This document shows, one piece after another, positions 18,401-26,475 of a stretch of 64,000 bases of DNA (position 1 is the stretch's first letter; every line of letters starts with the position of its first letter). The stretch is taken from NCBI RefSeq assembly GCF_007748195.1, contig NZ_CP037920.1, positions 5,361,800 through 5,425,799 on the forward strand. Reading direction: 5' to 3'. The position numbers and the translations under genes are program-made. Under the pieces are notes generated by a model that was not told where the DNA came from, searched no databases, and saw only the letters and a list, made by a program, of their open reading frames with translations. The DNA is from Gimesia aquarii (lineage in GTDB: Bacteria > Planctomycetota > Planctomycetia > Planctomycetales > Planctomycetaceae).

Positions 18401-20894
18401 CGCCAGCTCGTACGTTGAGTTTGGAGACTGCTTCGGGGGAAAGCCACTTCGGGTGTTCAATTAAATAGCGGTACATGTCAACGATCATTAACGATCCATC
18501 AGGGCTCATGCGCGCCTGTACGGGACGAAACCAGTTATCGGTAGAAGTCAAAAAATCACGATCTTGCTCTTCCGCAGCACGCTCACCTGCAAAACTGACA
18601 CCTTTCGGATGAACTAACATCCGATGTACTAACTGATTGACAGGTTCACAAAGGAAAGCATTACCATAGAAATCATCCCCCAGTTTACGGTCACGATAGA
18701 GTCCCAGACCACAGACTGATGTAGGACGTCCGCGTGGTCCGCTTAAATGGAATTGCACCAGTTCCCCCACAGGAAAGAGCTCACTCCGATGACTCCCCTG
18801 AGGAACGGAGACTTCTGGCGGAGGAGAAACGACAAACGGATTCTTTCGAAAATATGATTCAGTCACTGGATAATGCAAACAGAGACTCCCGTTACGGCAG
18901 CCAAACCAGTTTCCCCAGTCGTCTCGAACCCGCCCCTGTTGAGAACGTCCACTCACGGGTTCCAATTCTCCCGTCTCCGGCTGAAAGCGAAAATCGCGAT
19001 TCGTAACATTGACGGTCTGACCATTGAACGACTTTATGATCCCGCCGAATAAACCACCAGAAGCATAGACCCAGTTATCAAGTCCGGGAACCAAGCTGTT
19101 GACGCGTGCTTGAAAATTGTGTGTTGCAAACCCGGTTAAGATTTTACGCTGAAGGTCAGCTTTTCCATCGCCGTTTGTATCTTCCGCATAGATCACATCG
19201 GGCGCGGCACAAACCAGAACTCCTTTTTTCCAAACCATTAACCCGGTAGGAAAAGCAAGCCCTTCTAAAAAAACAGTGGCTTTGTCGTAGACTCCATCTT
19301 GATCCACGTCTTCCAGATACTTGACGACCCCTCCCGGTTTCATTTTCCCATCAATACCAAGTGGATAATCACGCATCTCGACAACCCAAAGCTTTCCATC
19401 GGGGCCGAACTCAATTGCGACGGGGTCAATCACAAGAGGCTCTGCGGCTACAACTTCTACCTTAAGATTATCTGCATAATTCATACGGGAGATCGATTCG
19501 GCAGGACTCAAAGGTCGTTTACCTCCAGTTTGGCTGACATCCACTTCTGCGCGAAATGAAGCTGGTAGCTGCCGATCAACTTCGCCTAGAATTTTTTTCT
19601 CTAAACCTGGCGCAAGTGGCGCTGGTAAATCATACCAGACCATCGCGTTCCGACCCTCATAGCCACCTTCCTGTAAAACACGTTCGGACGGAATGTAACA
19701 AGGCACATCGTTCGAATAAGCCGTAACCCAAATTTTTTCTCCATGCTTTTGTTTAAGCGCCAGAGAATAATCAACAACCACTTCACCACCCAGAAAAACC
19801 ATAGCCAGGTCATTACCAAAGACCCAAGAGGTCACTGGACAAACAATTTTGTCAGTTAAAGCCTGCCCCTGTTTGAGCCGTCGAAGGTTCTTACGCGCAA
19901 AGTATCCTGTGATTCCTTTTTTATTTTTCTGATCTTCCCATTCTTGTCGTGTTGGAGGGGTATCTAATGGAAGCACCAAATCTTTATTCGTAGCGATGAG
20001 ATTTCCTGAAATTCTAGTCAATTCTGTTTTGAAGCGTTGCCTTACACCTTTTGCAATAACTTGACCATTTACCCGTGCGGCTCCTTGATCATCACCTCTA
20101 TATTTTGGATTCTGATCAGCGCCACAACCGATTACTACCATTCCCATACAGCCTGGAGTATCTGATTCAATCCCCTCGACGGCACACCCAGCCCAATCAC
20201 CAGACATAAAAGGTACTCCTCCCAACGTCGTACAATGACAGGCATAATTTACCAGAATCGCTCGTGATTGCCCTTCAATGCTTTTCACATGTAGAATTGG
20301 TAGACTATGATCTTTAGGACCTGTAATCATCCGACGGTTTTTAGCAAAGTCTGCAACACTTATTCCCCATTCTAATATAGAAGGCTGAGCGTCTTTAATC
20401 GCATTCTCTGCAACCTGAACGAGTGAGGTAACGAGTTCGTGAGTGTATCGATCAATACGGGCTAATTCCTCTGGTGAAAGATCCTTCATATACAAATTAT
20501 GCAGGACTCCATTGAGCATCGGAGCGGAATGCGTATGTGTGGAACTGATCACAAGATTTTCAGCATTAACTTTGTATTTCTGTTTCAGATTCGCGACAAC
20601 CGCTTTCGTGACTGATGCAGGGACCCCACAATTATCGACAGCGATCAGAACATGTGGTTGCCCCTGCTCATTTTTAACTGCGATCGCACGGGCCCACAAC
20701 TGCTGCTCCACGCGCGAAATCAACTCGGTACTGCGTGATGCGTAACCACTCAGCAATACAGGATATTCTGGAGTGATATCAATCTTGGCGACACCTACCA
20801 AGTAAGCGCTTTGTTTTTCTGCATATAAGCCGGAAATGAAACCAGATAGTAAAATTGCTACTACAAAAAAACGGGTTACAGTCATCTTCAACAT
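15453..20894 (-). CDS. Ceramidase-like / PVC haem / HEAT / cytochrome c fusion
   Basis: The 1813-residue exported protein combines several modules. After a signal peptide, residues ~30-430 resemble neutral/alkaline ceramidase N-terminal domains (VGVAKIDITPEYPVLLSGY; STHTHSAP, a metal-site-like His motif). Residues ~465-840 are the PVC-type beta-propeller/dehydrogenase-like domain (EFGPDGKLWVVEMRDYP; EDTNGDGKADL). HEAT-like helices fill ~850-1200. A C-x2-C-H haem site (CAACHRLNGKGHVVGPDL) is near residue 1275. A discoidin/F5/8-like beta domain spans ~1400-1540, and helical repeats end the protein. Planctomycetes use such proteins in the periplasm, probably for redox or polymer breakdown. Fusion to a ceramidase domain hints at lipid or sulfated-glycan substrates. 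GGGGAG precedes the ATG. It is transcribed divergently from an XylR-like regulator. Confidence 0.82.
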   Translation of the reverse strand: MLKMTVTRFFVVAILLSGFISGLYAEKQSAYLVGVAKIDITPEYPVLLSGYASRSTELISRVEQQLWARAIAVKNEQGQPHVLIAVDNCGVPASVTKAVVANLKQKYKVNAENLVISSTHTHSAPMLNGVLHNLYMKDLSPEELARIDRYTHELVTSLVQVAENAIKDAQPSILEWGISVADFAKNRRMITGPKDHSLPILHVKSIEGQSRAILVNYACHCTTLGGVPFMSGDWAGCAVEGIESDTPGCMGMVVIGCGADQNPKYRGDDQGAARVNGQVIAKGVRQRFKTELTRISGNLIATNKDLVLPLDTPPTRQEWEDQKNKKGITGYFARKNLRRLKQGQALTDKIVCPVTSWVFGNDLAMVFLGGEVVVDYSLALKQKHGEKIWVTAYSNDVPCYIPSERVLQEGGYEGRNAMVWYDLPAPLAPGLEKKILGEVDRQLPASFRAEVDVSQTGGKRPLSPAESISRMNYADNLKVEVVAAEPLVIDPVAIEFGPDGKLWVVEMRDYPLGIDGKMKPGGVVKYLEDVDQDGVYDKATVFLEGLAFPTGLMVWKKGVLVCAAPDVIYAEDTNGDGKADLQRKILTGFATHNFQARVNSLVPGLDNWVYASGGLFGGIIKSFNGQTVNVTNRDFRFQPETGELEPVSGRSQQGRVRDDWGNWFGCRNGSLCLHYPVTESYFRKNPFVVSPPPEVSVPQGSHRSELFPVGELVQFHLSGPRGRPTSVCGLGLYRDRKLGDDFYGNAFLCEPVNQLVHRMLVHPKGVSFAGERAAEEQDRDFLTSTDNWFRPVQARMSPDGSLMIVDMYRYLIEHPKWLSPEAVSKLNVRAGETRGRIYRISRKDQQRIPAPNLKKLSSVELANLLKSSNGILRDMVQQELLLRSASETIPIIKSIAVNAGLPESRVQALSTLEGLQALDSDLLLSRINDPAAGVRREVVRLSEPFLNKSNELANAVLERTKDERNLSVILQLAYSLGELKGDVATQGLLKLMRDHSANVYIRSAVLTSFEPDRLAPAITVLIPQISSKPKLLPVYEALLAMAIATKDKAALKTILESLLEGTEKNQELQLWEWDSLSQILRGLNHEKVNEDAAVHQQVQLLRERASQLISDHQSHEKYRIGAIEFVMSAGQSLKDIGLISDLLSPQTPLKIQVAALRNLINTQNSSAIQTVLKNWKQYTPALRVEVLDQLLSRENTTIELLKSIEQKLIQPAQIDLTNRDKLTKHKSPEISQRARKIFSVATSASRASILKQYQSIDLKQGNIQRGSVVFEKQCAACHRLNGKGHVVGPDLAALTDQSKSFLLTSLLDPNKAVDGRYASYLAVTDEGRIHTGILVSEQSNSITLKGQKGKVQTILRTQLEELQNTGKSLMPEGLEREISLEAMADLLVFLQENSSSIKYKYVGAVKPDATYPDDPKKPKLVNQSTGSARFNDGQWVGFRFAGTQPQPGIDFDLGKKIPIRSLKIVYGVNHEPGTIHAPASVLISFSNNGEQYGNHLKFSGFDNHPDGLGLYGIDGRTVEINLPQQQSRFVRIDFQGKKGWVFLSEISVASHPADTLSQAVPVSSVEVKPKTVPVDPVAKIKSLVASVKVGTVDEYREIPEIWRTAIALGKRNQVDEIRKLLEASLPEKGGALQHWQAVVIGGGIINGITIAGDWPRARIETILKDDAKLAARWKQALLQSVKMADDPKIKSGTRYDALRMIAMLDFKSCKAQLKKYLANSKQAELQMGAVSGLGDIDCEASTLLLINAVPELNQRNRKLALEALLRTENRARALLNATQMQKITTKMIDATVQKLLIEHSNEEIQKQAKRLFD

Positions 20895-21098
20895 TTTAGT
20901 CTCCCCAACAGACGTTGAACCAGTAGCGCATCAATCGAGTTGAAAAACAAAAAAAGCATCGAGAATTATTGTTTCCAAAAGACTCATTCGTCTATCATTT
21001 TATGAATTCGAATCTTCAGTGTACCTGCTCAGTTCACTCAGAATCAATCCAGTACTGCGACAGTATCTTTCGAAATTGCGACAACCCGAAACACGATC
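20895..21098. promoter_or_regulatory. Divergent promoter region
   Basis: This 204-base gap separates the start of the 1813-residue ceramidase-fusion gene (minus) from the XylR-like regulator (plus). Both promoters must lie here. It contains the direct repeat described separately at 21056-21083. Confidence 0.45.
21056..21083 (+). promoter_or_regulatory. TGCGACA direct repeat, candidate AraC-type operator
   Basis: Two copies of TGCGACA begin at 21056 and 21077, exactly 21 bases apart (two helical turns). The closer copy ends 15 bases before the XylR-like regulator's ATG. Spaced direct repeats are the usual operator form for AraC/XylR proteins, and the divergent promoter location fits control of the ceramidase fusion and/or autoregulation. 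This is a sequence observation plus inference. Confidence 0.45.
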
Positions 21099-22256
21099 AT
21101 GCCACACCGTACACCACAAGTAGCTATTTTTATTGAAACATCAAAAACATTTGGTCGTGGGATTCTGCAAGGCATTTCGACCTATTCACGCACACATGGA
21201 CCCTGGTCTATTTTTATCGATGAGTGGGGACCTGCGAGTTCACTTCCCGATTGGATCAAGGATTGGGATGGAGACGGAATTATCGCCAGAGTTCGCTCTC
21301 AACAGATGGCAGATCGCTTAAAACAAGCTGGTGTTCCCATTGTTGACACACTGCATCAGATATCCAATTCTGACCTTCCCGGTGTCTATTCAGATGATAT
21401 GGCTATCGCGGAACTGGCTTTTGAACATTTGCACGATCGTCACTTGAGACATTTTGCGTTTGTAGGTGTTGAAAGATCTAACTGGTCGCTCAGACGTAGT
21501 GTCGCCTTTACCGATCTAGTAAAACGACGTGGATTCGAATGTGAACTTTATTCACCACTTTCCCGTAGGCGTTTTGTCGAAAGTTGGAATGGAGGCCAGG
21601 AAGACTTGGGAGACTGGTTGGAATCGCTTCCTAAACCAATAGGTTTAATGGCTGCACATGATCTTCGCGCGCTATGCGTTCTAGATGCCTGCAGTCGTCG
21701 AAACATTGCTGTCCCTGAACAAGTTGCCGTAGTTGGCGTAGATAATGATGATGTATTCTGTGAAGTGATTGATCCTCACCTCACCAGTATCTCTCATCAG
21801 TCAGAACAAATTGGTTACGAAGCTGCTTCGCTCCTCGATCATTTAATGAAAGGAAAAACCACGCCGAGTTCTCCTTTGCTGCTTCCCCCTAGAATTCTGG
21901 TTCCACGCAGGTCGACCGACATCATTGCTGTGAACGATCTCGCAATTGCTTCTGCTTTGGAATTTATCAGACGCAATGCATGTTCAGAAATAAACGTCAC
22001 ATTAATTTCGCAACATGTGAATCTTACTAGGCGTTCTTTGGAACGCCGTTTTATGAAGTTGGTTGGTAAAACACCTCATCAATTAATCGCGGAAGAGCGG
22101 CTTCGTCGAGTAAAACAACTTTTAATCGATACAGATTTTACTCTGGAAAAAATTGCATCAATGGCGGGAATTTCGAGCGCTGCCTATTTGAGTGTCGTGA
22201 TCAAAGAACATGAAAATTGCACGCCTAATGAGTTCCGTCAAAGAGCAACTCATTAA
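21099..22256 (+). CDS. XylR-like AraC-family regulator
   Basis: The 385-residue product has two parts. Residues ~8-275 form a LacI-type periplasmic-binding-protein fold, in the way of E. coli XylR: GRGILQGISTYSRTHGPWSIFIDEWGP start, then GVYSDDMAIAELAFEHLHDR and VAVVGVDNDDVFCEVIDPHLTSI. Residues ~285-385 are a double HTH AraC domain (NVTLISQHVNLTRRSLERRF; TLEKIASMAGISSAAYLSVVIKE). Such regulators bind a sugar and switch on neighbouring catabolic genes. It is divergent from the ceramidase fusion gene, which is its likely target. The bound sugar or ligand is unknown. The ribosome-binding site is weak. Confidence 0.88.
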   Translation: MPHRTPQVAIFIETSKTFGRGILQGISTYSRTHGPWSIFIDEWGPASSLPDWIKDWDGDGIIARVRSQQMADRLKQAGVPIVDTLHQISNSDLPGVYSDDMAIAELAFEHLHDRHLRHFAFVGVERSNWSLRRSVAFTDLVKRRGFECELYSPLSRRRFVESWNGGQEDLGDWLESLPKPIGLMAAHDLRALCVLDACSRRNIAVPEQVAVVGVDNDDVFCEVIDPHLTSISHQSEQIGYEAASLLDHLMKGKTTPSSPLLLPPRILVPRRSTDIIAVNDLAIASALEFIRRNACSEINVTLISQHVNLTRRSLERRFMKLVGKTPHQLIAEERLRRVKQLLIDTDFTLEKIASMAGISSAAYLSVVIKEHENCTPNEFRQRATH

Positions 22257-22429
22257 ATGAGACAGGAATCCATTTTTCTTTCTCAATAATAAGTTGGTAT
22301 ATTTTTTTCCTTAACCGAATGAAAATTGGATTAATCTTATCTATCATTTTTATCAAACTATAAAACACAAGTCATGCAAAGACCTTGCAGCCTATTGACT
22401 CTTCAATAGTTTACTCATAAAATAGCGAG

Positions 22430-22450
22430 CCTTACGATCCACTTGTAAGG
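22430..22450. promoter_or_regulatory. CCTTAC/GTAAGG inverted repeat over MarR ribosome-binding site
   Basis: CCTTAC (22430-22435) and GTAAGG (22445-22450) form a perfect 6-bp inverted repeat with a 9-base spacer. The right arm overlaps the AAGGGG Shine-Dalgarno sequence of the MarR-family gene that starts at 22458. It could be an autoregulatory operator bound by the MarR dimer or an RNA hairpin that hides the ribosome-binding site. Confidence 0.35.
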
Positions 22451-22457
22451 GGTTAAG

Positions 22458-22940
22458 ATGCCACAAACAAACTTGCGCCAAGAGCTTAGAAAAAGACAAC
22501 CTTTCGACTCCCTTGAACAGGAAGCCGTTCTGAATATCTTGCGAACAAGCGACATCTTTCATAATCAATTCGGAAGACTTTTTAGAGAGTATGGCTTGAC
22601 ACCCTCTCAATACAATGTACTTCGCATACTGCGTGGGGAAGGCAAACCGATGCCTTCTCTGGAAATCGCTGATCGAATGGTACAAGTTGTCCCCGCAATC
22701 ACCGGTCTGATAGATCGCCTCCAGGCTCAGAAACTTGTAAACCGAAAACGCTGTACTGCGGATCGACGGGTGGTATTTATTGAAATCACCTCTAAAGCAT
22801 TGGAGCTGTTGAAAGAACTTGATGAACCTGACCGAAATTTACACCGTAAACTCATCGGACATTTAAGTTCGGATGAACTCGCTGAACTATCTCGGCTACT
22901 GGAAAAAGCACGTACCTCTTTAGTCTCCTGTAATACTTGA
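22458..22940 (+). CDS. MarR-family transcriptional regulator
   Basis: The 160-residue product has the MarR winged helix: FGRLFREYGLTPSQYNVLRILRGEG followed by PSLEIADRMVQVVPAITGLIDRLQAQKLVNRKRCTADRRVVFIEIT, with the DRR wing typical of the family. These dimeric regulators repress efflux, stress or aromatic-degradation genes and release DNA on ligand binding or oxidation. No neighbouring target is evident: upstream is the XylR-like regulator and downstream is 518 bases without a confident gene. AAGGGG six bases before the ATG supports the start. Confidence 0.88.
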   Translation: MPQTNLRQELRKRQPFDSLEQEAVLNILRTSDIFHNQFGRLFREYGLTPSQYNVLRILRGEGKPMPSLEIADRMVQVVPAITGLIDRLQAQKLVNRKRCTADRRVVFIEITSKALELLKELDEPDRNLHRKLIGHLSSDELAELSRLLEKARTSLVSCNT

Positions 22941-23458
22941 CTCCTGTGTTCCGCTCTGTATCAGTCTCGATAAGAATACCTATTCAAACTCTCCCTCCAG
23001 ATTTCCTAATACAATGATCTCGCTGGTATCTTTTACCAAAAGGGAACTTTCAAATGAGCAAAGTGTCCCAAGTAATAACTAATGAACAAACAGTGGCCAC
23101 ATCTCACCCCTGCCAGATTTAAAAAAAGATTCTTTAAAAGACAATCATATTTTTTAAAATTAATTTTCAAATGAATATAACTTCAAATTGACCCTATACT
23201 TTCGCATGTAATTTCAATAGTGAAACGAATAAATCAAAGTCGTCTTATCTCTATAAAAAAATATTATTTCATTCTGAATATGGATCGAGTAAATTAGTAT
23301 ATATAATGATTCTCATTGATTATTCTGACTTGGAAAACGATGGTCAGTAATACCATCCAGAAAGAATCTTTATAATTGAACATAATACGTGAACATGGCG
23401 ACATGGAGCTGAATAAAAGATGGAGCATGTATGTATCCATTGTCTAAGGAAAAGCTAA
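22941..23458. other. AT-rich spacer with possible 22-aa micro-ORF
   Basis: No confident gene. A 22-codon frame (23054-23122, plus strand) begins with ATG and has an AAGGGA sequence about eight bases upstream; it is too short to support further. The section 23290-23310 contains a TATAAT-like element upstream of the sigma factor gene, a possible -10 box, but no convincing -35 box is visible. Confidence 0.3.
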
Positions 23459-24073
23459 ATGAATTACGGCTCCGAATGGCCATCAACACATATTTCTCTC
23501 TTAAATCGAGTACGAGTACCTACCGACTCCGAAGCGTGGAAAGAATTTGTCAACATTTATGGTCCACTCATTTATAACTACTGTCGAAAATCCAGATTAA
23601 ACGACAGTGATTCGGAAGATGTTTGCCAGGATGTGTTTCGCCAAATCAGCTCTTCCCTTCATACTTTTGAGTATAATCAAAAATTAGGACGCTTCAGGTC
23701 TTGGCTGGGTACGGTCACTTATCATGAAATTTGTCGATTCTTCAAAAAAAATCAACGCTTTCAAAATCAGATCGGTTCAAACGGACTTCAAGAAATAATC
23801 TACGAGCAACCAGGAGAGATTGACGCGGTTTGGTCTGATGAATTTTGTAGTCATATCTATAAGGCAGCGTTGGAAAATATCCGACCTGAATTTGACGATA
23901 AAACCTGGAAGGCTTTTGAACTTACATGGATTAAAGACAGGTCTCCCAAAGACACTGCGGTCGAGCTTGAAACAGAGATTCCCCGGGTCTACAAAGCTAA
24001 GTTTCTTGTTCAAAGAAAGTTAAAGGAAGAAATTCAACGCCTCTCGTTTGATAGTGTTGTATTTCAGAAATAG
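23459..24073 (+). CDS. ECF-type RNA polymerase sigma factor
   Basis: The 204-residue product has sigma-70 region 2 (residues ~35-95; NDSDSEDVCQDVFRQISSSLHTF and GRFRSWLGTVTYHEICRFFKK) and a region 4 (residues ~145-195; TWIKDRSPKDTAVELETEIPRVYKAKFLVQRKLKEEI). It directs RNA polymerase to a regulon. It is followed after 19 bases by a kinase whose N-terminus carries a zinc-binding anti-sigma-like motif, so the pair is likely a sigma/anti-sigma-kinase switch. This layout is frequent in planctomycetes. AAGGA lies nine bases before the ATG. Confidence 0.88.
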   Translation: MNYGSEWPSTHISLLNRVRVPTDSEAWKEFVNIYGPLIYNYCRKSRLNDSDSEDVCQDVFRQISSSLHTFEYNQKLGRFRSWLGTVTYHEICRFFKKNQRFQNQIGSNGLQEIIYEQPGEIDAVWSDEFCSHIYKAALENIRPEFDDKTWKAFELTWIKDRSPKDTAVELETEIPRVYKAKFLVQRKLKEEIQRLSFDSVVFQK

Positions 24074-24092
24074 AGAATAACTTGAGTCTTTC

Positions 24093-26291
24093 ATGGATAA
24101 GTGCATCTCAGATAATTTGTTGCTACAGTATCTCCTGAATGACTTAGATACAGATACGTGTGAGCTTGTAAGAGCCCATCTAAATGAGTGTCCCAGTTGC
24201 CAAAAAAGAACGGAGATTTATTCTGAGGATAGCGAACTGAAACAATGGCAGGAATGCCATCTACGAAGCCAAAATGGTGATGACTCAAAAAATCATCCGT
24301 TTTCTCAAGACAAATTAGATCGCTTATTTAACTCTACTGTATCATCTATCCAACAATCAAAGACTACAGTTGCAAAAAGTGTTCGGCCCTCCAGTCATAA
24401 CAGCAGCATCCTTTTACGGAAAGAACCTGAGCCCCCCCCGATACGAGTTATCGGGCAGTACCAACTAATCAAAAAAATTGGTCAGGGAGGAATGGGTGTA
24501 GTCTATGAGTCAGTTCACTCAAGATTGAAAAAACAAGTTGTCCTTAAACTACTTTTGAACAAAGACTGGGAAAATACTGACCAGACTCAGAGATTCTACC
24601 GCGAAATGGAACTGATTGGTCAGTTAGATCATCCCAACATTGTTAAGGCAACAGATGCAGGAGAAGCTGATGACACCTGTTTTCTAGTTATGGAATATCT
24701 GGATGGCCATGACTTAAAAACAATTCTCAAACAGGAAGGTCCTTTGTCAATAACAGCTGCCTGTTCAATATTAAGGCAAGCCGCCAACGGACTCCAATAT
24801 ATTCACAATCATGATTTGATTCACAGAGACATCAAACCGTCTAATCTTTTTTTAACCACTGATGGACAAGTTAAAATTCTCGACCTGGGATTAGCTGGAC
24901 TGCGACATGCTGGCTCTTCTCTGGATGATTTAACCGACACGAATTGTATCATGGGTAGTGCCTACTACATGGCTCCAGAGCAGGCTCAAAGTATTAAAAC
25001 GATTGATCAACGTTCCGACATCTATAGCTTGGGTTGCACATTTTATCAACTATTAACAGGTCAAGTTCCATTCAGAAGAGAAACACCCGTTGAAACCATC
25101 ATCGCACATCGAGAAGATTCGGTACCTCGTTTAGCTGATCAGCTCCCGGAGATTCCTGTGCTACTGGAAGAATTATTTCAATCGATGGCAAAAAAAAATC
25201 CGGATGACAGAATTCAAACGATGGCTGAAGTCGTTAAGATACTCGACGAATTTCTAAACCAAAAAAGTGAATTACCACTTAACGAAACATCGGATACGTA
25301 TTTGACTGAAAGCCAAGAGCTGAAAGAACTATGCCTTAAGACCGTGCTAACACCTCCCGTTGAAGCACAGAAATACTATTCCAGTACACAATACCAACCT
25401 ACTCAACGCATTCTGAAATATAAAAAAATTATTATTATTGCGTCAATAATAATAATGACTGGAATTCTAACACTTGGAATTCAATATATCTCACGCACCA
25501 ATCACACTACTAATACTAAGCTTAAATCCTCTACTGCGATCCCGAATGATCGACAACCGGAAAAAGAAAATCCCAAATCTATTCCAGCTCCGGGACTAAC
25601 TTCAACTCAAGCGAAAATTGAAAGAGACGTGGCTAATTGGGCATTGGACCACGGTTGCGAAATAAATATTGTAGTACCATATGGAGAAGAATACCCAACA
25701 ATAGAACAAAAGAAATCATTGCCAAATGAAGACTTTTATGTGAAGATCATTGCGTTTAAAAAAATTCAGATGATAACTCAAGAGAAATTGAGTCGACTAT
25801 CTGGCCTTACTAATCTATACGAGCTTCAGTTAAACGACAACCCTATAGAAGACGATGCACTTGCTGCGGTTAGTGGTTTAACTTCACTCCAAAAACTTGA
25901 TCTACATGCTTCTGGAATCACTGACAAAGGGTTATCTCACATAAGCAATCTTAAAAATTTGACAAATCTGTCACTTCAAATAAATTCAAATATTACGGAC
26001 GAAGGTTTGCAAGTTATAAATCAGTTAAAAAATTTGGTGTCACTAAATCTTGCGAAAACGAATATTTCAGATGAAGGTCTTATATTTATTCAAAACAATC
26101 AAAAAATTGATTGGTTAAATATTGAAGGAACGAAAGTAAGTGATGAGTCAGTTAAACACCTCAAAAAACTCATTCTCTTAGAACATCTTTTCGTAAAAGG
26201 CTCAAAAATATCCAAGGCGGGAATCAAAGAAATCAATGATTTCTTTAAGAAAAGAAACCATTTACCATTTTATATTAATCCCACACCCTAA
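24093..26291 (+). CDS. Membrane Ser/Thr kinase with ZAS-like N-terminus and LRR C-terminus
   Basis: This 732-residue product has four parts. Residues ~24-37 carry H-x3-C-x2-C (His29, Cys33, Cys36), the zinc anti-sigma (ZAS) motif. Residues ~120-390 are a PknB-type kinase: glycine-rich loop IGQGGMGVVYES, Lys152, catalytic HRDIKPSN (Asp246) and DLG (Asp264). A single membrane helix lies at ~443-465. Residues ~590-730 are leucine-rich repeats of the planctomycete 'TDxGL' type (ITDKGLSHISNLKNLTNLSL). The cytoplasmic kinase would phosphorylate proteins, and the LRR outside the membrane would sense a signal. With the sigma factor 19 bases upstream it probably forms one regulatory unit. Confidence 0.9.
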   Translation: MDKCISDNLLLQYLLNDLDTDTCELVRAHLNECPSCQKRTEIYSEDSELKQWQECHLRSQNGDDSKNHPFSQDKLDRLFNSTVSSIQQSKTTVAKSVRPSSHNSSILLRKEPEPPPIRVIGQYQLIKKIGQGGMGVVYESVHSRLKKQVVLKLLLNKDWENTDQTQRFYREMELIGQLDHPNIVKATDAGEADDTCFLVMEYLDGHDLKTILKQEGPLSITAACSILRQAANGLQYIHNHDLIHRDIKPSNLFLTTDGQVKILDLGLAGLRHAGSSLDDLTDTNCIMGSAYYMAPEQAQSIKTIDQRSDIYSLGCTFYQLLTGQVPFRRETPVETIIAHREDSVPRLADQLPEIPVLLEELFQSMAKKNPDDRIQTMAEVVKILDEFLNQKSELPLNETSDTYLTESQELKELCLKTVLTPPVEAQKYYSSTQYQPTQRILKYKKIIIIASIIIMTGILTLGIQYISRTNHTTNTKLKSSTAIPNDRQPEKENPKSIPAPGLTSTQAKIERDVANWALDHGCEINIVVPYGEEYPTIEQKKSLPNEDFYVKIIAFKKIQMITQEKLSRLSGLTNLYELQLNDNPIEDDALAAVSGLTSLQKLDLHASGITDKGLSHISNLKNLTNLSLQINSNITDEGLQVINQLKNLVSLNLAKTNISDEGLIFIQNNQKIDWLNIEGTKVSDESVKHLKKLILLEHLFVKGSKISKAGIKEINDFFKKRNHLPFYINPTP

Positions 26292-26475
26292 TAATCGATA
26301 TTTGTACCCACTGAGCATTCACTACGTTCACACTTCGATACGATTTTCATAATCTAAACTCTCTTTTACTGTGAACGAATTCTACCTCTGCAAATTCTTG
26401 TCTTGACTCATGTATGCCCTTTTGAATACTTGAATTCAGATCTGTGTTAATCACCTATTGATAGAGGGCCAAGAA

